A stretch of 5,130 nucleotides of DNA from Candidatus Kuenenia stuttgartensis (GTDB lineage Bacteria; Planctomycetota; Planctomycetia; Pirellulales; UBA1268), in NCBI GenBank assembly GCA_945876515.1, contig CAMCPF010000253.1:1-5130 (forward strand), read 5' to 3'. Below, in pieces: positions 1 through 5,130 of the stretch. The notes under the pieces are model-generated. The model made no database searches. It was not told the origin of the DNA and saw only the letters and a program-made list of their open reading frames with translations. The first letter of the stretch is position 1, and each line of letters starts with the position of its first letter. Position numbers and translations under genes: made by a program.

Positions 1-1181
1 GCTGCTGGCCGGTCACCGGCCAGCACGGCGGCCGGGAGGTCGCCGGCCTCGACGAGCTCGCCCCGCCCGAGAAACACGGCCCGGGCGACCGCATGCTCGA
101 GTTCACGGACGTTGCCGGGCCACGTGTGCCGCTCGAGCGCCTCGCGGGCCGCCGGCGCGAAGCCCTGCACCTCGCGACCGGCCTTCGTCGCAGCCTCGCG
201 GAGGAAGTGCCCGGCGAGCGGCAGGATGTCGGCGGCCCGGTCTCGCAGCGGCGGCAGCTCGAGCGTGATCACGTTCACCCGCCAGAAGAGGTCGGCGCGA
301 AACCGCCCCTGGGCGACGAGCGTGGCCAGATCCTCGTTGGTGGCCAGGATCACTCGGACATCAACCCGCTGCGTCTCGCCACTCCCGACCGGCTCGAACT
401 CCAGTTCCTGCAGCACCCGCAGCAGCTTCACCTGGAGTGCCGGCGAGGCGGTGGCGATCTCGTCGAGGAAGATCGTGCCCCCATCGGCAAGCCGGAACTT
501 GCCCGGCCGGTCTGCCGCGGCCCCGGTGAACGCGCCGGCGACGTGGCCGAAGAGTTCGCTCTCCAGGAGGGACTCGGCCAGGCTGCCGCAAGCCACTTCG
601 ACGAACCGGCCGCTCCGGCCGCTGGCCGCATGGATCCGCCGGGCCAGGAGCGACTTGCCCGTGCCGCTCTCGCCGGTGACGAGCACCGTGGCCGGCGTGC
701 GGGCTACGCGGTCGGCAAGTTCAAGCACGCTCTGGAACGCCGGGTGGTTGCCGACCAGAAGGCCCTGCCGCGCTGGAGCCGCGACCCGGGCGAATCCGCG
801 TGCCGCGGAGGTCTCTCGCGCTGCGACGAACGCCGCCATGATCTCGTCGTCACGCCCGGGCTCCACGACCACCGCGTCGGCCCACGCGGGCGGGGTCGCC
901 CCGGCCGTCGTCAGCGCCACGATGGCCGCTTCGGGAGCGGCCGCCCGGATCGCGGCCGCCACGCGGCAGCCACCCTCGTCGGGCAGGAGGGCATCGACCA
1001 GGCAAGCCGTCGCCCGATCCAGCCCCGGCAGCCGCAGCGTCTCGGCGGCCGACCCCGCGGCGGAAGCGTGCCAGCCCAGCGAGCAGAGCCACTCGGCGCG
1101 GCGCGATGCCATCCGCCGGTCGTCATCGACCACCACGATGCGGCCGAGCGCCGTGACAGGGGGGTCCGAAGGGCGAGGCAT
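1..1181 (-). CDS. Sigma-54-dependent response regulator, NtrC family (3' end cut by window edge)
   Basis: This is a bacterial enhancer-binding protein, a cytoplasmic activator that hydrolyses ATP to remodel the sigma-54 RNA polymerase. About 393 residues are visible and the frame is open at the left edge, so the C-terminal Fis-type helix-turn-helix is not seen. An N-terminal receiver domain (about 14-120) has the acidic cluster D19-D21, the likely phospho-acceptor D63 and T91/T92. The usual lysine before proline is E107 (VVVEPGR), and the preceding helix region looks short. The AAA+ domain (about 143-370) is complete: Walker A GESGTGKS (170-177), sigma-54 contact loop GAFTGA (216-221), Walker B GGTIFLDE (234-241), sensor I ATN (280-282), arginine fingers R295 and R301, and sensor II WPGNVREL (354-361). 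ATG at 1181 was chosen because no in-frame ATG, GTG or TTG precedes it within about 80 bp and the receiver begins shortly after it. The Shine-Dalgarno sequence is weak. No partner histidine kinase is in the window, so its targets are unknown. Family assignment is very secure. Confidence 0.95.
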   Translation of the reverse strand, partial: MPRPSDPPVTALGRIVVVDDDRRMASRRAEWLCSLGWHASAAGSAAETLRLPGLDRATACLVDALLPDEGGCRVAAAIRAAAPEAAIVALTTAGATPPAWADAVVVEPGRDDEIMAAFVAARETSAARGFARVAAPARQGLLVGNHPAFQSVLELADRVARTPATVLVTGESGTGKSLLARRIHAASGRSGRFVEVACGSLAESLLESELFGHVAGAFTGAAADRPGKFRLADGGTIFLDEIATASPALQVKLLRVLQELEFEPVGSGETQRVDVRVILATNEDLATLVAQGRFRADLFWRVNVITLELPPLRDRAADILPLAGHFLREAATKAGREVQGFAPAAREALERHTWPGNVRELEHAVARAVFLGRGELVEAGDLPAAVLAGDRPA

Positions 1182-1355
1182 GGCCGTTCCCGGAGCAGGT
1201 CTGGAGCGATCAACGGGCCCGCGCGAGCCCTCTCCAGTTCTTCTAGGTCGCTGCCGGGCGACGACGCGTCGCCAGCGGGCGACATCTCGCCCAGCCCGCA
1301 GGGTCGAGCCCGCACGACCGGAATCACCGGCATAAACCGGCTCGTTGCGGGGCGG
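1182..1355. other. Intergenic region between dedA and the regulator gene
   Basis: This 174-bp gap lies downstream of the dedA stop and upstream of the sigma-54 regulator start. No convincing reading frame or sigma-70/sigma-54 promoter is seen in it. It contains two adjacent small perfect inverted repeats (1257-1273 and 1277-1292) and three copies of ACCGG (1317-1321, 1326-1330, 1336-1340) spaced 9 and 10 bp apart. Any regulator promoter should lie here, but none stands out by consensus. In such GC-rich DNA short repeats of this kind can arise by chance. Confidence 0.5.
1257..1292 (-). terminator. Tandem short hairpins after dedA, possible weak terminator
   Basis: Two perfect 6-bp inverted repeats sit 3 bp apart: ggcgac/gtcgcc with a 5-nt loop (1257-1273) and gggcga/tcgccc with a 4-nt loop (1277-1292). 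They lie about 64-99 bp downstream of the dedA stop codon in the direction of transcription. Neither is followed by a U-run, so a classical intrinsic terminator is not supported. They could slow polymerase or stabilise the 3' end of the dedA transcript, or mean nothing in this GC-rich DNA. Confidence 0.25.
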
Positions 1356-2120
1356 TCAGTCACCTGGCACGCCGGCCTGCGTGCTGGTCTTGCCGCCGGC
1401 CTGCTTGCCTGGCTTGGTCTCGGCCGACTTGCCGTCCACCTCGCCCAGCCGCACCGCCTCGGCGATCCGATCGGCGGCCGGGCCGAACAGAATCTCGCGG
1501 TTCTCGAACAGCGCCTCGGGGTCGCGGTCGAGCATCTGGATCCGACGGCGGCGGAACGAAAAGAAGGCCACCACGGCCAGGGCCACCAGCAGTACCGCCA
1601 CCGCGGCCAGCGTGAAGCCCCGCTCCAGCGACTGGATCACTCCGGTGATCCGGTCACCGAACAGATAGGCCAGGCCGAAGAAGCCGCCGATCACCACCGA
1701 GGCGCAGAGGAAGTCGGCGAACAGGAACCAGCGGTACTTCACCCGCAGGATGCCGGCCGTCAGATAGAACGGGCTCCGCAGGCCGACCAGGAACCGGGCC
1801 ACGAAGAAGGCCTTGATGCCGTGGCGGTGGATCAGGTCCTCGATCGTCTTTTCCCGCTCCGGCGTGAGGAAGCCCGACCACCAGGGATGCTCGCGGAGCA
1901 CCCGCGCTCCGAAGAACCGGCCGATGCCATACATCAGGCTGTCGCCGAGCAGGGCCCCGACGAGGCACGCCGGCAGGGCCTTGTACCAGTCGAGGGCCCC
2001 GGCCCGGCTCGCCACACCGGCCGCCACGATCGGCACCTCTTCGGGGATCGGCAGGCCCAGCCCGGTGAGCGTGAGGAAGACGACGATGCCGAGGTAGGAG
2101 GCTTGGAACCAGTCGAGCAT
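1356..2120 (-). CDS. DedA family (SNARE-associated/VTT domain) integral membrane protein
   Basis: This 254-residue inner-membrane protein belongs to the DedA family (DedA/SNARE-associated domain). Family members are linked to membrane homeostasis, and some are undecaprenyl-phosphate or phospholipid translocases. Which lipid this one handles cannot be read from the sequence. Visible family marks are the acidic re-entrant motif LPIPEE (23-28), the glycine-rich GALLGDSLMYGIGRFFG (55-71, with D60), and the arginine motif RFLVGLR followed by AG (109-123). R109 and R115 have the same six-residue spacing as the essential arginine pair known in E. coli YqjA. Hydrophobic stretches lie at about 8-20, 29-36, 131-155 and 168-188. 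After the last one comes a basic stop-transfer patch (FRRRR, 189-193) and a hydrophilic tail of about 60 residues, rich in Lys, Gly and Thr near its end, probably cytoplasmic and longer than the usual short DedA tail. The ATG at 2120 has no clear Shine-Dalgarno. A 124-bp gap from apbE suggests its own promoter. Confidence 0.92.
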   Translation of the reverse strand: MLDWFQASYLGIVVFLTLTGLGLPIPEEVPIVAAGVASRAGALDWYKALPACLVGALLGDSLMYGIGRFFGARVLREHPWWSGFLTPEREKTIEDLIHRHGIKAFFVARFLVGLRSPFYLTAGILRVKYRWFLFADFLCASVVIGGFFGLAYLFGDRITGVIQSLERGFTLAAVAVLLVALAVVAFFSFRRRRIQMLDRDPEALFENREILFGPAADRIAEAVRLGEVDGKSAETKPGKQAGGKTSTQAGVPGD

Positions 2121-2144
2121 GACGTCGTGGGGCGGAGGCGATGA

Positions 2145-2168
2145 CCCCGCGGGACGATTCCCGCGGGG
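2145..2168 (-). promoter_or_regulatory. Perfect 10-bp stem-loop in the dedA leader
   Basis: The arms ccccgcggga (2145-2154) and tcccgcgggg (2159-2168) are perfectly complementary around a 4-nt loop (cgat). The structure ends 24 bp before the dedA ATG and has no U-run on the minus strand, so it does not look like an intrinsic terminator. If the candidate promoter at 2183-2211 is used, the hairpin would sit within about 10 nt of the mRNA 5' end. There it could protect the message or affect ribosome access. The hairpin is seen directly; its function is inference. The same sequence could also serve as a dyad operator in the DNA. Confidence 0.5.
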
Positions 2169-2182
2169 CGAGAAACCACGAG

Positions 2183-2211
2183 ATTGTACTCCGTCCGCTG
2201 GCCTCTGCCTG
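2183..2211 (-). promoter_or_regulatory. Candidate sigma-70-type promoter for dedA
   Basis: Read on the minus strand, a -10-like TACAAT (2188-2183) matches the TATAAT consensus at five of six bases. It lies 17 bp downstream of CAGGCA (2211-2206), which matches the -35 consensus at only three of six. Transcription would start near 2176, giving a dedA leader of about 55 nt that carries the 2145-2168 hairpin. TACAAT stands out in a locally GC-rich region, but the -35 match is poor and no experimental support is available. Confidence 0.35.
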
Positions 2212-2234
2212 CCCGTTCTCGGAAGAGCAAGCAG

Positions 2235-2252
2235 GGGGCTTTGATTAGCCCC
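2235..2252 (-). terminator. Small hairpin overlapping the apbE stop codon
   Basis: A perfect 6-bp inverted repeat, ggggct/agcccc with a 6-nt loop, overlaps the TAA stop of apbE (2247-2245). On the minus strand it is followed by a mixed pyrimidine-rich stretch containing CTTGCTCTTCC rather than a true U-run. It could be a weak terminator or 3'-end stabiliser for the upstream operon, but the stem is short. Confidence 0.25.
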
Positions 2253-3258
2253 GGTTCGGCAACCCTTCCACCGTCAAGCCCGGCTCGGGCTCGACGGTGA
2301 TCGCATCCGCTTCGAGGTTGGCGACCACGACCCGTAGCCCCCCGGGGCCGCCCGGCACCACGAGTACGGCCGACGTCGAGCCCCCGGGCGGGGCGATCCG
2401 CTCGAGCCCCTCCTCCCCAAGCACGTAGAGCGCCGTAGCCAGCGCGTCAGCCTCTGCGGCCCGTTCCGCGAGCACCGTCGCCGCGATCACGCCCTCGGCC
2501 GGCCGACCTGTTCGCGGGTCGAGGATGTGGCCGAGCCGCCGGCCCCGCTCGATGAAAAACTGCGTGCCGGAGCCGCTTGTGCCAAGCGCGCGATCCGCGA
2601 GTGTGATCGTCGCCAGCCGCCGCCCCGGCCGGTGCGGATGCCGCAGGCCCACCTTCCAGCCGCTCCGCCCGGGCAGCGCCGGCCCCTGGATGCCAGAGGC
2701 CCGCACGCTGCTCTGGCCGCCGTGCACGAGCACGCTGGCGACGCCCGCGGCCCGCAGCCACTCGACCGCACGGTCGATCGCCCAACCCTTGCCGATGGCG
2801 CCGGGATTGAGCTCCGCCCCGGCGACCGAGAGTCGGGCCCGACCGCCGGCGGGATCCAGCTCCAGCCACCGCGTACCCGACACGGCGACCGCCGCGTCGA
2901 GTTCGGCGTCGCTCGGCGTGCGGCCCTGCCGGCGAAGGAATCCCCAGGCCCGCACGAGCGGTCCGGCGGCGATGTCGAAACCACCAGCCGTCGCCTCGTG
3001 CAGCGAGCGGGCCAGTGCCAGCAGCGTGAGCGTGTCGGGCGAGACGGTCGCCCACTCCCCCGCGGCGGCGTTGACGGCGGCGAGTTCGCTCGACCCACGA
3101 TAGACGCTGATCCGGGCCTCCACCTCGTCCACGAGATCGAGTGCGCCGCAGCCAAGCTCGGTCGCCTCGGCCACCTCGCCGGCATTGAACACCACCTCGA
3201 ACCGGCAGCCCATCGCCTCGCGGCCGACCACGATCGTGTGAAGGTCGCCGTCAGCCAT
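2245..3258 (-). CDS. apbE: ApbE-type FAD:protein FMN transferase
   Basis: ApbE enzymes use FAD to attach FMN through a phosphoester bond to Ser/Thr of target flavoproteins such as Na+-NQR and Rnf subunits, with Mg2+. At 337 residues this is a normal length. Motifs appear in order: AMGCRFEV (15-22), SVYRGSSELAAVN (51-63), GGFDIAAGPL followed by WGF (92-107), GAIGKGWAID (153-162), HGGQSSVRASG (179-189), W201 with GLRHP, GTSGSGTQFF (226-235), HILDPRTGRP (244-253), and ADALATAL (270-277), whose D271 and T275 match the family metal ligands. The N-terminus (MADGDLHTIVVGREAMG) has no signal peptide or lipobox, unlike the exported lipoprotein forms in many Gram-negative bacteria, so a cytoplasmic location is inferred. 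The ATG at 3258 lies 3 bp after the ATPase stop, implying co-transcription and probably translational coupling. No flavinylation target gene is visible here. The family call is secure; the substrate is unknown. Confidence 0.94.
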   Translation of the reverse strand: MADGDLHTIVVGREAMGCRFEVVFNAGEVAEATELGCGALDLVDEVEARISVYRGSSELAAVNAAAGEWATVSPDTLTLLALARSLHEATAGGFDIAAGPLVRAWGFLRRQGRTPSDAELDAAVAVSGTRWLELDPAGGRARLSVAGAELNPGAIGKGWAIDRAVEWLRAAGVASVLVHGGQSSVRASGIQGPALPGRSGWKVGLRHPHRPGRRLATITLADRALGTSGSGTQFFIERGRRLGHILDPRTGRPAEGVIAATVLAERAAEADALATALYVLGEEGLERIAPPGGSTSAVLVVPGGPGGLRVVVANLEADAITVEPEPGLTVEGLPNRG

Positions 3259-3261
3259 CCG

Positions 3262-4722
3262 CTAGCGGGGCGCGAGCCCGCGGTCGAAGGCGTCCTGGTC
3301 GCGGCGGAACACGGCCAGGGTGGTCTCGAACCGCTCGATCGGGATCTTGTAGACCGGCCGCTCCTCGGTGTGGGAATGGCAGTGGGCCACGAGCAAGCGA
3401 TAGAGAAACTTGAACAGCTGCCGCGGCACCCGCAGGCTGCGCAGGCCGTCGATCAGCCGCCGCTGGTCCACCGACTCATCGAACAGCGCCCCGAGCGTGG
3501 CCGGGGGCGTGCCCACGCTCGCCGCCTTCACGCGGGCCGAGGCGATGTCGTAGAGCGTCTCGCCCGACCATTCGAGCGAGGGCACGAGGTTCTGCTTGTC
3601 GAGCCGGGCCCGCTGGTTGAACTGCTCATTCTCCCGCTCAATGAACCGGTAGAGCTCCTCCGGCAAGAGCAGCTTGAAGCCCAGCCCCGGCGACTTGAGA
3701 AACTTGTTGTCGAGCAGCGGCCAGATTACCTGCCGCATCCGCTCAGCCTGGCCGTTGATGAGGTGCGGCTCGTCGAGCCGGTCCACGATCACCACCATCC
3801 CCGTCCAGCCGAGGGCCTTGAGCACGCCCTGAAACTTCTCGAACAGCTCATAGCGGTCGTCGGAGCGGGCGTGGGCCGGGAGCGGCTGGCCGGCGAGGTC
3901 CACCTCCGGCAGTGCCGCCAGCGCGCGGCCGAGTTGGCCGATCGTGCGGTTGCCCGTCCGCATGCTGTGGACGATCCGCCAGGCCCGCCAGGTGGACTTC
4001 AGTCGCCTCAAGCCCGCGGGGATCCAGGCGGCGGCGACTGCCGCCCACGGCCACCACTGCCAGGCCCAGTCGAGCTTGCCGAGCGCGAAGCCGGCGGCCA
4101 GGGCCACCGCCAGCGCCGCGGTGGCCGCCAGCGCCACGAGCCGCGGCCAGCCGCCGAACCGGCCGTGGTAGCGGACCCGCCCCTTGAGCCGCCGCCAGCG
4201 GGAGGGGAACGACTCGGCCGTGGACTGGTCGTAGCAGGCCGCCAGCAGGGCGAGGTCGCGGGCCTGCGGCCGCGTCAGCCGGGCGGACCGCTTGTCGGCG
4301 ATCACGTCTGTCACGAGTTGCGTCACGGCCAGCGACAGGATCGCGTCCATGTGGTCCCAGAGCTTCCACTGGGCAAGCGCCTTCTCGACCGATCGACCGG
4401 GGCCCGCCCGCCCGACGAATCGGTCGAGGAAGGGGTTGAAGTCGTCGTAGAGCACCACGAACGCGCGGGCGTCGGGATGGGCCTCGTTGTGTCGCTCGAA
4501 CTGCCGCACCATCTGCAGTTTGAGGGCCGTCTTGCCGCTCCCCTTTTCGCCGAACACGATCGACGTGCTCGGGTCGGACGGGCTGCCGAGGATCTTGTCC
4601 CAGGCGGGATGGAACGTGGTCTCGAGGCAGTCCCGCTTGAAGACGGCGTCGGTCTGCGCATCCTCCTCGGCGAACGGGTTGCCGGCGATGCCGTGGTGCT
4701 CGAGAAACTCGTGGACTTTCAT
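3262..4722 (-). CDS. P-loop ATPase with membrane segments between Walker A and Walker B (KAP-like architecture)
   Basis: This 486-residue protein is a probable membrane-associated P-loop NTPase of unknown role. The N-terminus carries GNPF (14-17), similar to a motif found ahead of the P-loop in some AAA-type ATPases. Walker A is GEKGSGKT (58-65). Two hydrophobic segments lie at about 194-214 and 219-238, separated by a very short loop, so both flanking parts should be cytoplasmic. Basic stretches border them (RWRRLKGR at 175-182; RRLK at 239-242). Walker B is MVVIVDRLDE (309-318) with D314 and the acidic D317/E318. A hydrophobic strand LGFKLLLP (347-354) is a plausible sensor I, and VPRQLFKFL (432-440) recalls the C-terminal helical part of KAP/STAND-like ATPases. 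Membrane segments between Walker A and B are a hallmark of KAP NTPases, but the fit is by architecture only. A Sll1717-like P-loop ATPase is an alternative. It sits 36 bp after the preceding gene and 3 bp before apbE. The ATG at 4722 has no strong Shine-Dalgarno. ATPase activity is likely; its role is not assignable. Confidence 0.85.
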   Translation of the reverse strand: MKVHEFLEHHGIAGNPFAEEDAQTDAVFKRDCLETTFHPAWDKILGSPSDPSTSIVFGEKGSGKTALKLQMVRQFERHNEAHPDARAFVVLYDDFNPFLDRFVGRAGPGRSVEKALAQWKLWDHMDAILSLAVTQLVTDVIADKRSARLTRPQARDLALLAACYDQSTAESFPSRWRRLKGRVRYHGRFGGWPRLVALAATAALAVALAAGFALGKLDWAWQWWPWAAVAAAWIPAGLRRLKSTWRAWRIVHSMRTGNRTIGQLGRALAALPEVDLAGQPLPAHARSDDRYELFEKFQGVLKALGWTGMVVIVDRLDEPHLINGQAERMRQVIWPLLDNKFLKSPGLGFKLLLPEELYRFIERENEQFNQRARLDKQNLVPSLEWSGETLYDIASARVKAASVGTPPATLGALFDESVDQRRLIDGLRSLRVPRQLFKFLYRLLVAHCHSHTEERPVYKIPIERFETTLAVFRRDQDAFDRGLAPR

Positions 4723-4758
4723 CGCGGCCGGAGTCGCCGGGGGACGTGAGGCGGGGAA

Positions 4759-5130
4759 TCAGCGGTCTGCCGGAACCATGCCCTCGACCATCTTTTGGAA
4801 GCCGGCAGCATGCCGCTCGACCGTCGCGGCCGGGCCGTAGAACTTCACGTAGTAGTTGCCCTCCTCAGGCGTCTCGACGATCGCCGCGAGCATCCGATAG
4901 CCGGGCCGCTTGACGGTGGGCCCGCCGGCGAACGGTCCGCCGGGCTCGTCGAGGTAGGTGCCCGGGATGTCCACGACCGTCACACCGCAGCCGGCGACCT
5001 TGAGCGACTTCTTCGTTACCTTGTCCTTGGTCTCGCCGCCGTCGGGCTGGGCGAACTGGCCGCACCAGCGGTCGATGTTGGCCTCGATCGAGCCGCCGGC
5101 CCCCATCACGGTCATGCGGCCAGCGGGCAG
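4759..5130 (-). CDS. Conserved hypothetical protein, C-terminal part (5' end beyond window)
   Basis: About 123 residues of an open frame run in from the right edge and end at a TGA at 4759-4761. A methionine codon occurs at 5115, but the frame is open upstream through LPAGR and the sequence reads as the middle of a domain, so that methionine is probably internal. The visible part is a compact mixed alpha/beta-looking domain with GGSIEANIDRWCGQF, an acidic/polar QPDGGETKDK stretch, VTVVDIPGTYLDE, a Gly/Pro-rich segment (GGPFAGGP), RPGYRMLAAIVETPEEGNYYVKFYGP, and a C-terminal helix ending VEGMVPADR. This pattern resembles a small conserved hypothetical family that I associate from memory with planctomycetes; members are often predicted exported proteins. 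The N-terminus that would show a signal peptide is missing here. Function is unknown. It precedes the ATPase by 36 bp and is probably its operon partner. Confidence 0.82.
   Translation of the reverse strand: MPAGRMTVMGAGGSIEANIDRWCGQFAQPDGGETKDKVTKKSLKVAGCGVTVVDIPGTYLDEPGGPFAGGPTVKRPGYRMLAAIVETPEEGNYYVKFYGPAATVERHAAGFQKMVEGMVPADR

Noticed and set aside
911..1363. A 150-codon minus-strand open frame covering the dedA-regulator gap and the start of the regulator
   Set aside because: It is out of frame with the receiver domain, which is read clearly from the ATG at 1181, and the translation shows no recognisable domain.
1365..1380. A sigma-54-like -24/-12 element (TGGCAC ... TGC) on the plus strand
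   Set aside because: The spacing between GG and GC is 11 instead of the required 10, it lies inside the dedA 3' end, and it would point away from all genes in the window.
93..2144. A 683-codon plus-strand open frame antisense to the regulator and dedA
   Set aside because: It lies opposite two clearly recognisable genes and crosses the gap between them. Its translation is dominated by Arg, Gly, Pro, His and Glu without family motifs, as expected for a complementary frame in high-GC DNA.
3262..4722. Reading the ATPase with its neighbours as a known anti-phage defence system
   Set aside because: Although KAP-like ATPases occur in defence loci, no nuclease, reverse transcriptase, toxin or mobile-element gene is present, and the neighbours are ApbE, DedA and a hypothetical protein.
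2527..4749. A 740-codon plus-strand open frame antisense to apbE and the ATPase
   Set aside because: It mirrors two genes with strong motif evidence on the other strand, spans their boundary, and has low-complexity Arg/Pro/Gly/Glu-rich composition. It is a composition shadow.
4759..5115. Taking the ATG at 5115 as the true start of the right-edge gene
   Set aside because: The frame stays open to the window edge with sensible residues (LPAGR) just before this methionine, and the domain appears to begin earlier, so the gene is treated as truncated at its 5' end.

Overview
The window is GC-rich bacterial chromosomal DNA. It holds five protein-coding genes, all on the minus strand, so transcription runs from the right edge to the left edge. 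The high GC, frequent lack of clear Shine-Dalgarno sequences, a right-edge protein that resembles a conserved planctomycete hypothetical family, and a sigma-54 activator all fit a planctomycete, probably of the Pirellulales type. That placement rests on remembered family resemblance and is inference. No RNA gene, mobile element, CRISPR array or tandem repeat is visible.

Layout in transcription order: (1) 5130-4759, the C-terminal part of a conserved hypothetical protein whose start lies outside the window. (2) 4722-3262, a P-loop ATPase with two predicted membrane segments between its Walker A and Walker B motifs. (3) 3258-2245, an ApbE-type FAD:protein FMN transferase starting 3 bp after the ATPase stop. 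(4) 2120-1356, a DedA-family membrane protein with its own possible promoter and a perfect 10-bp hairpin just upstream. (5) 1181-1, a sigma-54-dependent NtrC-type response regulator that runs off the left edge before its DNA-binding domain.

Spacing suggests that genes 1-3 form one transcription unit (gaps of 36 and 3 bp). dedA (124 bp gap) and the regulator (174 bp gap) look like separate or only loosely coupled units. The two larger gaps hold small perfect inverted repeats but no good U-tract terminator.

No clear new biological system is evident. The items most worth a second look are the membrane-inserted ATPase tightly paired with apbE, and the NtrC-type regulator, which keeps all its sigma-54 ATPase motifs but has a degenerate receiver domain. 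The very long plus-strand open frames opposite these genes are composition-driven shadows.
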